A stretch of 64,000 nucleotides of DNA from Rhyacophila brunnea (taxonomy: Eukaryota; Arthropoda; Insecta; Trichoptera; Rhyacophilidae): contig JAGYXB010000815.1 of assembly GCA_022495005.1 (NCBI GenBank), forward strand, positions 310,001 through 374,000, written 5' to 3'. The notes under the pieces were generated by a model that saw only the letters and a list, made by a program, of their open reading frames with translations, was not told the DNA's origin and did no database searches. The stretch's first letter is position 1; every line of letters begins with the position of its first letter. Shown here one piece after another: positions 1 through 12,012 of this stretch. A program made the translations under genes and the position numbers.

Positions 1-341
1 TCGCGGGTGCAAATGACGCATGCCGAACGAAATATAATTTGTCATATAAATCCAACATGCGTCCATTTAATGTTCTGTTTATGGCTGTGCATATATGACG
101 GGCGGTGGTGGGCACTTTAACGTATGTTCTATTAGTAACAATAATAATATTATATTCATTGAGATGTTTTTCATGTAAATGGGTAACGTTTTTAGTCATC
201 TTTACACGATTTAAGAATTAATACCCCCGTCGCCATCACGAAACAATGACGTATTGACACCTCGACGTTCGCTCACCGAATGCCAGCGAGTCCAAAATTT
301 CGTCGCGCCTATAGTTGAAAATTATTTGCCGTGTCACTGAT
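1..341 (+). repeat. Interspersed repeat, inverted partner of 47344-47640
   Basis: This stretch is matched, in reverse complement, by 47344-47640 in FAR intron 2. Shared landmarks are the ATTTGTCATA...CCAACATGCGTCCATTTAATGTTCTGTTT block near the left edge (position 38 onward), AAATGGGTAACG, the GTCGCCATCACGAAACAA block, and CCAAAATTTCGTCGCGCCTATAGTTGAAAATTATTTGCC at the right end. The copy here carries about 44 extra bases near 82-125. The repeat may continue off the left edge of the window. No ORF, TIR or tRNA-like head is visible, so the class is unknown. Confidence 0.7.
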
Positions 342-2218
342 GTATCGTTTTAATGCTAAATACAGGTTTTTAAAGTTTACCTCCAAACACACTTTAGTCA
401 TTTTCTTTGTCATTAAAGACAGCTATTTGTCATGTTGTAAGAAAAATCACAAAGTTACGAGTAACGCAACGTGACGTGGAAGGGTGCATGTTGGGTATAA
501 TGCGGAAAGACCACAAAACAAACCAGTGTATAATGAGGCATATAAGAGTACACGATGCGATGGAGGTTGATAATAAGATGAAATGACAATAGGACATCGT
601 ACGATTACAAAGATTGCATAGATGAATACATAACGTTCGCTGAATGTGCGTGACAGCGAATAACTAAGGACCGAGAAGAGTGGAAGAATGTAGGGAAGCC
701 TTCATCCACTAGTATAGAAAATAATGACCATGTTGTCAGAGGACAAAAATGAAATTTCAACATGCTGATAATTAATTTTCATTAAATTTGGACTTACCGC
801 AGTTTACCTCTCGCATACTTACAGATTAACTAAGCAGTTATTTTTGACTCATTGTTTGTGAGCTACGCGTATATGACACTTAATACTGTGTACATGGGTA
901 TTAATGTATTACGTATAAATGCCGTCCATTTGATAATATGATTACTTAATATATTTTTACAAAGTCCTACCTACGTTTTTTATGTAATATAAATTTTATA
1001 ATGTGAAAGTTTGCTTGTAAACTAAGTAAAACGCGTTACCTAGGCGTTCGTATTTTTTTCAACCGGTAGAAACAAAATAATCTCGCTTCCTTTTATATCA
1101 CAGAGGTGTGAAAAAACCTCGTGCTGTGCTGTACCTACATACAGAAATGGAGTTATTCAACCGAGGTATTTATTGCACAATTTACTCACCTGACATTTCA
1201 GCGACTGCTACCTTATCGGCAAGATAACAACAAATAAAATTTGGGTGACGTTATCTTTATACCTACATTCTGGAAAATTAAAATTCTCACGATATGTATA
1301 GGATTGCCAACGATTTATTGGACATGTAGCCTGCAATATTGGTAAATGTATCAGGAATGTCTAATATTATAAAAAGCGTGTACGTTCAGTTGTTTTATAA
1401 TATGATTTCTTGAGATTGCAAATTGATATTGGGTAACATTAAACATTCCCATTTTTATTATCCTGCAATTCGTTTTCATATTAAACACGAGGATGTCCTT
1501 GTGACCTCATTATATCACCTGATTCGTATTGCATCACTCACGGCCTGCCGTAAGAGTGAAAAAAAGAGATGTGGATCCCTGCATTTTAAACTAAGGCCAA
1601 AACTTATGATTTTAATGACGAATGAGTAGGTATATCTTTGTAATGGTTGTTGTTGTTCAATTTTCTTCAGCCAAAAATACGTAATGTATATTGACCATTT
1701 GAGGCGCCCAGTATCAATGTGGGCCAAAGGTACCTTGATGTTTTTTCACAGGAAGTGCGAAAAACTTTAGTTATACTTTTGACAATGTATATTTAAGTAA
1801 GTAGGTATTATATTTTTCTAATATACTATAACCTTTCTTGAATATTTTTAAATAGTAAATTTAAGTAATACCTTTATAAAAAAAGCTCAATTTGACATCT
1901 AAAAATATGCTCGCGGCCACTTTTGATACTCACTATTCAGTTTGGCCGTTTTTGATAATAAGTGATGATCTTTTGTGCCGAGTTTGAAACTAATTATGCG
2001 ATGGCCGTATTTTTTTTTACAGAAACTTTTTTTATTAAAAACTTGAATAAAACACGCTTAAAAATAATTTTCAATTATTGAAACAGGACAGGTCTTGCAA
2101 ACGAAAGATGTGTTATGGCGGCCATATTAGATTTTGTATATTATTTTTAGGCCTGTGATTGGCTTGTCAATCCTTCGGCCGTTTTTGATATTCATGCACA
2201 TTTTAATAGTCGATTTAG

Positions 2219-2250
<32 letters not shown>

Positions 2251-5214
2251 ATAAGAAGAGAATAAGAAAGTCAGTCAGATAAAGCCACGGATTGGATCAA
2301 TTTAGTCTCAAGCGATAAGTTTTAAGACCGTTCTTCAACAGATACGGGGCCGAAATAATCGACTCACTCCCAAACCTACTTCAAGCTAAGCGGTTAGATA
2401 TAAAGATGTTTTAATATCATTGATGAATAATCTCGATAACGGGTCTAGGATGATATTGTTTTAAATAATATGGCCTCGAATTCAGCTGCTTGTAAAAATT
2501 TGCCAAAGTAAGTCGTCGAAGAAAAAATACGAATAAAAAGCAATCAGTAACGGTGAAATTCGAGCGAATTCGCTTATAAAAAATCGCAAGTCGAAAAAAG
2601 CAAAATTATCGCAGCAAGATGAATCTATACTAATGACTTCTAGTAAAAACTAGTAAAAACTGATATCTATTTTGTGAACAAAAAAACCAACCAACTACTT
2701 ACTCTCTTTCTCTTGTGTATAATTCATTGTATTAGTGCAAGTAGGTATATTTACTTACACACAAAAAATGCTATTTGTATAATGTTAATTATTTTCATTG
2801 TTTTCCGTAATCCCCGCCAAGCAAATGCAGCCATTAATACATAAGTACAAGAAAATACAGGAGTTTTTTGTGTACTAAATCCTAAGTAATCAGTTGTTAT
2901 TTTCGTTCTGGGACAATTAATATTTATTGGAGTTTTTTCTTTTTCAAGAGCAAGCATATGGGTTTTAGTCACGTTTTTGTAATTTAAACATATTTTCGAT
3001 TGTGCTCTTTAAAATGAGTGTCTGCGACGGGCACACGCAACAGAAGTCATATTTTTTGTTTTGTTTTGCTGTCTATTCTCGGATATGCTGTTGTTCACTT
3101 TTAAACTTCTCTTATTCTTAAGAAATACATTAGTAAATTTTCTTTCGTGATACTCTTTCGATAGCTGTGCGGCTGATTTCGCCATAATCGAGTCGTGAGC
3201 TTGTTGGGACTTTTCATTGTCGTTCGAGAATAGTTCGTTTTATCGTGACTGTTTTTGCGTTACTAGTTACCGGAATTCACACTACAATTTCACTTTAAAA
3301 TCATAACATGCATTAGCATCTTGTTTGAAAATATCACCCTGATGCAATCATTCTCATCCGACATCAAGGTCGTTTACAGGAAAATTGCAATATCAGTGAT
3401 AAACTGAAACCGAATGCGGATAAAGTTGTGATTATATTGAGATGCACGTCGCGTACTAAACTATCACGCTGTTACGGCGACAAATTTAGTCGATGGTTTC
3501 GTCATTTTGCAGAATATTTTGAACGATCACGATCTTTGTAAATTCAATGATGGAGAGTGCCAACTCTAATGTAGTGGTATTTAGAATTATTATTCGTGCT
3601 AATTCCCATTAATGTTAACAGTTACTACGTGTGCGTACGTTAAAATTACTTGCAATATTACATCCATGGATAATATTTTGAACGGAACCCAACCTGCAAA
3701 CCATAGATAATAGACAACATTATTATAGAATATACATATTTCCGACTGCTAAAAACAAAAAATACGCGATTTTAACACGAGTCGACACGCATGTAGAAAA
3801 TGATAGCAAACGTTCTTTGAGTCATGCGGATGCCGATGCAGTGCGGTACGCATGAGGTGACCTCATTGTTGTTCTGGTGATTTCGGCAGATTTTGCTAAC
3901 TGACAATGTTCGGTTAAAGATTTAAAATGTGCTACGGGATAGGTGCATCATAATATATTTGGCGCTTAATTGATATTAATGAGATATCGAAGGTGTAGAA
4001 AAATATGTCTCCATTTAACTGCTACGATTATCATTACAGGACTAAATACTTCTTTCAGGTACTTGTATGCTGGGTATTGCGCAATATGCTCCGTAGAGGT
4101 ATGTGGCGCTACGACGTAGCTCTTTCGATTCGAAGGCTAGCTTTCTCCACATAAATTACCGTGATAACATTTAGCAATTGTTTTTTTTTTAAATCAACAT
4201 TTCAATAAACAAACACTGCTGTCGTGAGACATACTATATTCGTTTAAAATGCAACAGAGTCGTACTAAGGTAGATAAAACAATATATTATATTATTAAGG
4301 TAAATTATCAACATATCTTGTCTCAGCTGCTTTATCAGTTGTAAATGAGACTACTCAGCTGTTGAAAATGGTTAAATCATAGAACACGGTTGCTCACATT
4401 TAAGTCTTCCAATCTTGATAAATACTATTATACTGCAAAACTCTAGAGTCTATCTAGATTATACGTGTCACCAGTGGCGGAAACTGCCTGTTGAATGGAC
4501 GTAAACGATTTGAATAAACGAAAAGAATTAACTGTGCATGCTTAGCCATTGATGTTATAATATTATAATAGTATCAGTTTGTAGAGAAGAATACCTATAT
4601 AATTATAATATGTTATACATATGTAATATATTATCAAGTGCGCATATAAGGATGGGGGGCGGGGGGCTAAAATATTATTTCTTTTTCGTCAAGATGCCGG
4701 GACTAAGGATTATGATCAGGATGATATGGTTGTCCAACGGATTAGGCCCACTGCTCACGTCTCACCAACTGCGTCATTCAATGTCTTGAAGATGTCCAAG
4801 AAGATGGACGTGTAATCTATAACCACTTGTAAATACGACAGGTCGCAATACCCTGCAGTTAAATTTGCAGCTTGAGTAATCATCGTTAGATACAAATTAC
4901 GGATATGTATTATGGAATTATGGATAATGTATCCGGAAAACGGGGGGGTCCGCGGTTGAAGCGATGAGAAGCTATAAGTTGTAGGCCGGGTAAATGCGGA
5001 AGTTAGTGGCCTCTGCTAGATTTTGTCAAAAATAAACTATTACGGATAAAGGTTATTTAATTGAAAATGTCCCTCTGAGGCGGATGAAACCAGTCCAGAT
5101 TTATTTATTAAAAGTGGAAAAAGTACCATAAAAATTTCCTTTCAAATTAAATTAATGGTATTATGGATAGGTTTTTTGAAATGGATCCCCCCATAAAATT
5201 ATTCGGTGTGCGCG
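342..5214. other. Intergenic DNA without recognised gene
   Basis: AT-rich sequence. The longest open frames are under 75 codons and show no recognisable domain. The only clear structure is a (TA)n microsatellite near 2221-2251. Other short runs (for example the G-rich run near 4652-4668) have no obvious role. I see no exon, RNA gene or intact mobile element. Confidence 0.5.
2221..2251. repeat. (TA)n microsatellite
   Basis: An almost pure TA dinucleotide run of about 30 bases, seen directly. Confidence 0.9.
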
Positions 5215-5880
5215 TATGATACAATATATCAATAATACCCCGTTTACACGTGCATGTATTTACTGCTGACAGTAGTAGGATCGCGGCCATAACAAGAAAA
5301 TGTACGTGTAACCATGTATTATCCTGCAGTTGCAAGATTACATGTATGAATCAAAAAAATTCGGAAGCTTCTGAAGTTTTATGCGACAGTTGGGTTTTTT
5401 CGAGGTTAACCAATTTTTACGACCTGTCAAATAGTACCATAAAATGACAACATCACGTCACGCTTACTATTGAAGAATGAGATTGGAGAGACAGTTAGCA
5501 CTTTTACGTGTTAACAGTTATTGTCATGATAGTTTAAATTAAAATATACAGTATTGCTGCCAGTAAATCTATGCACGTGTACAGGTGCTATAATGTTACA
5601 CACATAATAATAATTGTCGGATCCTATTTTGTAGGTATCTACTACACCACAGGTTCTCAAACTTATTTCGACCACCGCCCACTTTGAGATTTAAAAAAAA
5701 TCTAGTGCTCCCCATATTTTTTAACTTACCTTTTTACATTACCATCTGTTGCGTATCTTAAAACAGTTATTGTTATTGCAAATATAATTTCTAAACATGC
5801 ATTATTATACTGATAGGATAGATAAGGTGTGACCCATATCCTATTTCTGAGATCAAAGAATGTTTCAATGAGAGGAAATA
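5215..5880 (+). repeat. Long repeat unit, copy 1 (paralogue of 23395-24345)
   Basis: Sequence from ATACCCCGTTTACACG onward is paralogous to 23395-24345 in the same orientation and order. Shared blocks include TATTATCCTGCAGTTGCAAG, AATGACAACATC.CGTCACGCTTACTATTGAAGAATGAG, TGCTGCCAGTAAATCTATGC, and the left end of a hAT-like element (CAGGTTCTCAAACTTATTTC). Copy 1 lacks about 85 bases present in copy 2 just before the GTTAACC at 5405. It also lacks the palindromic MITE inserted there in copy 2. The paired copies therefore date events relative to each other. Confidence 0.8.
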
Positions 5881-6312
5881 AAACTCATACTTAATCATTT
5901 ATTAACATTAAAAGAAGGCTTTGAATTTAAAACTTATATCTAATGTGAAGGATGAATCTGATGCATTTCGACGAGTTTGTTTATCAGGCTCGAATTCACA
6001 AAAAGCCGTCGCGCGGGATGGGATCGCCGCGATCGACCGAAAATTTTAATGTATGTATGTATGCTGCATCCACATTATTACATGCGTAAGCGACTGACAA
6101 TTTAACCGTGTATACGGGTCTCCAAGCATTCGAGTAGTAAATCGCATATCAAGTGGTGTGTCTAGATTCCGTCGGATTTTTATAGGTAGAATTTGTCTGC
6201 CGTCGCCCCTCTAGGTTTCCTTAACGCCCCCTTATTTTTTTAGAGCCTTCTACTACCCCCCTGAAAGCCTCCAGCGCCCTCAAGGGGGCGTTATCGCCCA
6301 CTTTGAGAAAGA
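5648..6312. mobile_element. hAT-like non-autonomous DNA transposon, about 665 bp
   Basis: The element is flanked by the direct repeat CTACTACAC at 5639-5647 and 6313-6321. Its ends carry similar inverted sequence (left AGGTTCTCAAAC, right TTTGAGAAAGA) and each side has GCCCACTTTGAG. An 8-9 bp duplication with YAGxxxTCTCAAAC-like ends is typical of hAT elements. There is no transposase ORF, so it would need a helper in trans. The left third is present again, truncated, at 24123-24345. Confidence 0.65.
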
Positions 6313-6934
6313 CTACTACACTATTCTAAGCATTACTGAGTAATGATTATTATGCAAAATTATATACAATACGTCTACGTCATCACTTTCCACACTGTAT
6401 AAAGGTGTTATATTCCAGCTCTGGCAGACATGCAAAAGCGCATTTGTAAGTCCCCCTTTTTTAAATAGGTAATAATAATTGATTGCGTGCCAGCTCGTAT
6501 GAAACAGCATGCAACCGTTTGAGTACCAACTTACCCGCCGCCGGCGAATTATTGATCTTTCTATTAAAAATTACAAAATTAAATTATTCTATTTTCACCC
6601 GGACAATCTAAATTTTGCAAGACAATACTGACGACATATCGTTATAAAATCGTTTAGGAGTTTATTCAAACTTATTATCTACACCTTTTATAGGCACTAT
6701 TTAATTTCACGGCTAATCATTAAATTATCCATATACGGCAAATCGACAATGATGACTCAATGTAATTATATCCAACGCGTCGTTTCCCAAATTTAGTTCC
6801 GCGAAGTAAAATCAAATGTTCCACAAGAATACCTATATCAAATATTTTGACATTTTCTAAAATTACATATTTTTACAAATTACATGAGACTTATATTAAT
6901 ATGTTCTTGTAAGTTTCTCTTTTGGATCTCAAAG

Positions 6935-7163
6935 GTGGAGCAAAATAATTCGAACCACGAAGAATCAGAACTTAAATTTGAAGAAGATATTTGCCGTAAC
7001 ATTGCACACCATCTTTGTAATAATTATTCACATATTACGTCTATAAATCAATGTTTTCAGTCCTTGAATGAACAAAAAAACAAATTAGTAGTACAGATAT
7101 ACCGGGATAGTTTTCTGATTGAAATTTTGAAATTCTCATCGATATTTACTTCTTACTGTCAAG
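6935..7163 (+). CDS. Possible internal exon of an unidentified gene
   Basis: An open frame of 76 codons runs from a CTCAAAG/GTGGAG acceptor-like site to a strong donor-like CAAG/GTATGT at 7164. The predicted peptide is charged and helix-prone (for example EESELKFEEDICRNIAHHL, then SLNEQKNKLVVQIYRDSF), unlike the low-complexity translations around it. A TTTTCAG inside (7051-7057) could be an alternative acceptor. The frame continues open to a stop at 7238. I do not recognise the family and see no partner exon, so this could be a chance ORF or a transposon relic. Confidence 0.28.
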
Positions 7164-7580
7164 GTATGTACTGTATGTATTTTATCTTCTACGTTGCTAA
7201 GTTAAAACATTATGGAATTCCGTTATGTAATACAAAATAAAAGGGGTTGCCTGACTAAATTAATTTGGAAAACGCTGATCTAACTTGTATATTTTGAGCT
7301 GGGTAGTAGCGTAACAATTATGTACGCTTTATGTTTCGTTTGTACTCGATGCACTTTACAACGGATTCATAATTTATTCGGTCTCCACTAAATGAATATC
7401 ATTATGAGCCAGTTTAGAACGTGTCCACAAGATTTTTATTATAAGTTTATATTTTAAGAGATTCAATCGCTTTTCGCTCGTTTAAATATTGAAGATATAA
7501 GTATAGTTTTGTGAACGGGTACTATAATCAAATAAAAAAAACCATTATTTGTTTGAGATTTAGGACCGGTAATCCGACAT

Positions 7581-7815
7581 GGCCGGAATCCTGAAGGCCT
7601 GAATTTGATTTTCCCACTGACATTAATTGTGAAACTATACATATTTTTAATTGCATTTTCTTTTTTAAAAAAGTAGTATTTTTTTGCTTTCGGGTGGTAG
7701 TAGTTGAGAATTATTATTGTTTATATTTTTTTATTTTTCCGGATTTCGGCCTTTAGGATTCCGGCCATTCGGGATTTCAGCCTTCGGGATTTCGGCTTTC
7801 GGGATTTCGACCCAA
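7581..7815. repeat. Inverted repeat plus short tandem array (GGATTTCGGCCTTC-like)
   Basis: Left arm GGCCGGAATCCTGAAGGCC at 7581-7599 pairs with GGCCTTTAGGATTCCGGCC at 7748-7766 (18 of 19 positions). From 7741 to about 7812 a unit of about 15 bp resembling GGGATTTCGGCCTTC is repeated roughly five times with drift. The layout suggests a small element whose ends are made of the tandem unit. No coding content. Confidence 0.7.
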
Positions 7816-8368
7816 ACCCCTTGCGATGAGATATAGCAACGCCACTGCTTTCAAACATGCCCAGGAATTAATGCAATTTCCATTATTTTTGTGTTCCTTG
7901 ATGGTGACGTATTATATTGATTTTTACTACTCTAGTCAAATTAGTTTATAACATCTTAGTGTTCCAAGTTGAATAAAAACGACAGCGATGTTGCAAATAT
8001 TCATATTGAATTGAAAGGCAACCGTTATTTTGAGCGTGGGCAATATAATAATATCGGTCAACGTCACGTTGGTCTCAATATGTATAATATACTTTCAATG
8101 TAGGTAGGCACATCTGAATTGTTTTTTTTTTAAATTTCATTCTATATTCTAGTTGAGTAAATGCGTTTCGCACTGACTTTTAGAAATAGATTGATGTCAC
8201 CCTAGGGTCAGAGGCGTCCAGGGTCAAAGACCGTCCAACCTCTTTAGATCGCTTAGTACCTACTGACATAAAATCATGTCTAAATAAAACACTGTTTTTG
8301 TCGGTTTACACTTTACAGGAAGCCAGCAGCAAACAAATTTTTAAAATAGCCCATACACTGGATTATTT

Positions 8369-8403
8369 GTTAGGTTAGGTTAAGTCAGGTTAGATTAGGT
8401 TTT
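8369..8403 (+). repeat. Interstitial TTAGG-type telomere-like repeat
   Basis: A short cluster of TTAGGTTAGG-like units with variants (TTAAG, TCAGG, TTAGA). TTAGG is the usual insect telomeric unit. A complementary cluster lies at 43985-44045. Confidence 0.6.
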
Positions 8404-8854
8404 CATTCTTGAATTCAGTACTTTTGCCAAAATCAGCAATGAAAATTGAAATAATGTTCATATTGAATCTAATAAAATTGGAGACCGTATAGTATACGGT
8501 CATCTCTCTCCGATAAGAAAGCTCACGGCGAACTGTTAAACTGTGAAATGTTTTACGTACAACTTACATGTAACCGCGATAATTGTTTATTCCGCAATAA
8601 TACAAAGCTACGGTATTCAGATTGATAAAACTTTTGCCACGAATTTGGTATATTTAGTGCAGTATAAGTGCAGAATTTACAAGATAAAACATCTAAAATA
8701 GCGCACTGGGTAATGTGATAAAATAGCAGCGGTGTATCGGTGTGGTGAGGAGCGGCTAGTGACCGCACGCCCACATCCAAACGTTATCGAATACAACATT
8801 TATCTCTGTATATATATTTCACACAGAAGACGTAGTGGGCTATCGCAAGTTTAA

Positions 8855-9345
8855 AATGTAATAATTATAAGATAAAAAGAACTTTTTCTATACCTACAAC
8901 GTTTTTAAATTTTCTGTTGAATTATTATGCTCAATATGCTCAAACTTGTACTTGCTATGAAGTACCTAAATAAAAAAACAAACAAATATAGAATACTGAA
9001 ATGTCATTTTGATTTCCATAGTAACGCACGTATATATTAATAATTTAGTTGCTAGGACCACCTCCTTAGCAACTAATAATAGTCTTTTACTTTTTACGGA
9101 TTTGTCTGAAATACTCGTAACTTTCCTTACAAAACACAATTAACTGAAAATGAATTCAATTCTGCTTTAAGATGGCTAAAAGTATTAAAAGAATGCATTG
9201 GCATCGTGTTCTGATATATTCTTAAAGTTTAAAATGTCGAGCTAGTCGGGAAGTTAGTTAAAAATCGATTGCAAGATTTGTACTGGACAAACAACCACCG
9301 GACAAACAAGAATACGAGCTAATAAAAACGTTGTAAAATATTATT
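8855..9345 (+). repeat. Interspersed repeat family L, copy A
   Basis: One of four copies of a repeat of about 500 bp (others 20388-20640, 27262-27812 and 34972-35435). Landmarks in order are TAATTATAAGATAAAA, TTTGATTTCCATAGTAACGCAC, ATTAATAATTTAGTTGCTAGG, AACTGAAAATGAATTCAATT, CGTGTTCTGATATATTC, CTAGTCGGGAAGTTAGTTAA, and the end ACAAGAATACGAGCTAATAA. Copies differ by small indels, including one or two GGACAAACAA units near the end. No ORF. Class unknown. Confidence 0.75.
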
Positions 9346-10029
9346 TTATACATAAATATTATACTTATCTTTTTATTTTTTTTACTTCCCGATTGTTCAG
9401 TGTAAACAGTGACTTCCTGTGTGGAAATGTATGTCACGCATTGTTTAGGGGTGGCACTTTCTAATGGGCGTGAAATAAAGGAATGACGAATAATACCCGT
9501 GAGAGGTTTCTCGGATACGCGATTTTAACTAGGTAGGTACAATAATAATTATTGACGTCAGTAAATTTGCGTGTCAGAAGATTTTTATTGCGTTTATTCG
9601 TTTGAGAGAGCTGATAACAAATAATAAAACACAGCTGATAATGAATTTACATATAATTTGAAAAATAAATGGAAAGGGTGGTAAATTAATACCGATTTGT
9701 CTACAATCTTCACTGTTCGCAAATAAGGGTGAAGGTCGGTCTTTTTCTTTTGTTGTGTCGGTGCGAGATATGCGCCCTTCCCAACGTCCTTTCCATGTAT
9801 TGCCTACCTTGACCAGCACACGTTCCGCAGTTTCCTAGGCGCCACATTCGTAGATTGATGAATCAACGGTGTATTGTCAGTAGTCGTAAGGTCGATGTGA
9901 AACAAAGATGTTGAAGAAAACCTTCTTCATTCATACTATCGACTGACGGTACTTTGAATTAAAATTCTGAATGATTAAAGTTTTTTACTATTATATTTTT
10001 TTTTTTTTGGAACGTGGGGTGTCAACTTT

Positions 10030-10295
10030 CGGCATCATCAGACACTATACACACTCACCGATGGCAAATGCACACTGGCACTGTGACACAATAGTTATAG
10101 TTATTCTCGTTTGGCTCTGGCAAACACCTACAAATATTGTTTTTCAATTTGTGTTTGAGTCAGAGTATGCACCTATTAGATTGAGAAAATGGCTAACATC
10201 CATTTCTCGTAAAAAACAAAATTCTGCTAATAAAAACCTCCACTCTGTGGAGGCCCATATGATCGTATGAAATTCGGACATGGTCAAAAATATAT
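10030..10295 (+). mobile_element. SINE-like repeat family S2, copy 1
   Basis: Shares with other S2 copies the body TTGTTTTTCAATTTGTGTTT, AGTCAGAGT..G.ACCTA, ATGGCTAACATCCATTTCTC, and the tail CCTCCACTCTGTGGAGGCCC followed by an AT-rich end. Better-preserved copies (60125-60355 +, 30957-31185 -) have a tRNA-like head with a box-B-like sequence. The family is therefore inferred to be a tRNA-derived SINE. This copy has a diverged head. Confidence 0.6.
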
Positions 10296-10666
10296 AACGC
10301 ATTTAAGTATCGTCAAAACAATATTATTTATACTAGATAGGAACAATTAGAATTTAAATCCGTCTTCTATTTATAAAGACGGAGCGTAACAGGTAAAAGG
10401 TCCTTTTATGCCACACCTCTAATTTTAGTACAAATTTTGAAATGAGGAGTAGGTACTCTTACATTTTTTTTATACAGAAATGACACTTAGGTACGTCAAA
10501 TTGTAACTTGCTTCAGTGATATTTCATAGAGAAGCTAAAGAAAGCACAATTTCGATAAAAATTCATTCGGTCTTTAGAGACTGTAAATATATAGTCAAAA
10601 TCTAAGTGCTCAGCCCCCATTTGAGCTACAATGAAATGTTTGAAATCAATAAGTACGTACAGACCT

Positions 10667-10836
10667 ACATACTTATCTGAAGAATGGGATGGGGGAGGCA
10701 CTGTCGAAAACTACCCAATCAAGACTCGTAACTGGACAAAATCTGACATTCGAATGAAATTTTCAAAATAGCGTCCTATAAACTATCATAGGACGCTCCA
10801 TAGTTCCATTTTTGGCCATTCTACAGATAAGTTTGT
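10667..10836. mobile_element. TA-type MITE (family T), copy 1
   Basis: Ends are ACATACTTATCTGAAG and CAGATAAGTTTGT, inverted versions of each other. The centre contains a small palindrome (GCGTCCTATA...ATAGGACGC). The same element occurs at 12013-12158, 30747-30887, 60505-60571 and 60590-60745. Other copies are flanked by TA, as in Tc1/mariner-type elements. No coding capacity. Confidence 0.75.
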
Positions 10837-10873
10837 AGGTCACAGTCACTTGTCATCTGTTTTGATGTCTATC

Positions 10874-11119
10874 CAGCGCTCGAAATGGAAAATTTTACGA
10901 ACCGGAGCGCTCAATAATTTTACGAAAATATCAATTATATTATACTTACTATATTAATTGTAAATGTGATTTATAAAAATAAGTGTATTATTTTTTTTAT
11001 TATATGAAATATCTCGCTCAGACAGTCAAATTAATATTTCCACGAGATGGAGCGATAATTTTGTGGATTTTATGAACCGGAACGGCGCTCCGGTGCGTTC
11101 CGGTCCATTTCGAGCCCTG
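10874..11119. mobile_element. hAT-like MITE (family C), copy 1
   Basis: The 246-bp element starts CAGCGCTCGAAATGGA and ends TCCATTTCGAGCCCTG, so it has inverted ends of about 16 bp. It is flanked by the near-identical octamers TGTCTATC (10866-10873) and TGTATATC (11120-11127). The 8-bp target and CAG...CTG ends point to hAT. Two more copies are at 32514-32709 and 39663-39845. Confidence 0.75.
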
Positions 11120-11790
11120 TGTATATCTTTTTTCAAGACATTTTACTACACTCTCCTAAGTGCATGGGATAAAGAAAACAAGGCAATATTGTTAAATTTA
11201 TTAAAAGTCTTAAAAAATATACACTTAAAATTATTGCATTTACAAAGTTTGATAATGTTTGGTAGTGTGATGACTGATGACGTCTATTTTCTAAGATAAT
11301 TTTACAGCCTGCTACCAATTAAATACAATAAACAAAATATTGTGGCATTCTTAAATTTATTGAAAGTCAGCCAATGTTAATAATTGTTTTCACGTGGGCT
11401 TACGATATTGCTCTTTATATCGGTCAACGTACAACTTTTTTTTATATCGACAAAAAAATGCACTCGTGTGTCAAATTGTTGTGATGTCATATTACGAGCG
11501 CTGTGCACATACCGGCCACTGATATTGTTATCATGTTTTTTTTTTGTTGTTAGCAAAACGGTTTTTTGTGAATATTTTTATTTCCACTATCCGTTGCGTA
11601 ACATGCAAATATTTACTGAGAGTCTCCCGCGCGCCTGTGTGCTTGGTGGGGTGACCGTCTTTTTTTATAATAAATAATAAACTTTTTAGGTTATTAGCCA
11701 ATGTAATAAATACAACTTTTAACAGAAACAAGAAGCATTTTTGAAAAAATGAAACGTTTCTTCTGCAATCCACACTTAGCTCTGGGAATT

Positions 11791-11847
11791 TTATGGAGGC
11801 CGATCAGGTGCTACATCATAGTACTGGTCTACGGAATCGAAGCCTGA
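11791..11847 (+). pseudogene. Decayed non-LTR reverse transcriptase scrap
   Basis: Nineteen codons from TTA at 11791 read LWRPIRCYIIVLVYGIEA and then TGA. They match the pattern (I/V)(K/R)CYxxxVLxYGxExW seen after the catalytic core in RTE and related LINE reverse transcriptases. The stop falls where Trp is expected. Frames are broken on both sides. A likely very old 5'- and 3'-truncated LINE copy. Confidence 0.4.
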
Positions 11848-11875
11848 ACGTTTAGTGACCGGACAATAATAAAAC

Positions 11876-11930
11876 TTCACCCCGCACCATACTCGGTTTT
11901 AATCAAGCGTTTCACGAGGCCCTACGTTTG
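11876..11930 (-). repeat. Short repeat, inverted partner of 17127-17181
   Basis: About 53 bases containing CACCATACTCGGTTTTAATC and CACGAGGCCCTACGTTTG are the reverse complement, with some mismatches, of 17127-17181. No further extension is clear, so its parent element is unknown. Confidence 0.6.
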
Positions 11931-12012
11931 GATGTTTCCTAAAAGATTTTACACGTGCATGGTGCTAGTGCCCAGTAATAATATACCAATAATCAATACA
12001 CGTACACATCTA

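Noticed and set aside
9971..10270. 99-codon frame on the + strand
   Set aside because: It runs through the S2 SINE-like repeat. Similar frames at other S2 copies show that it is repeat sequence, not a gene.
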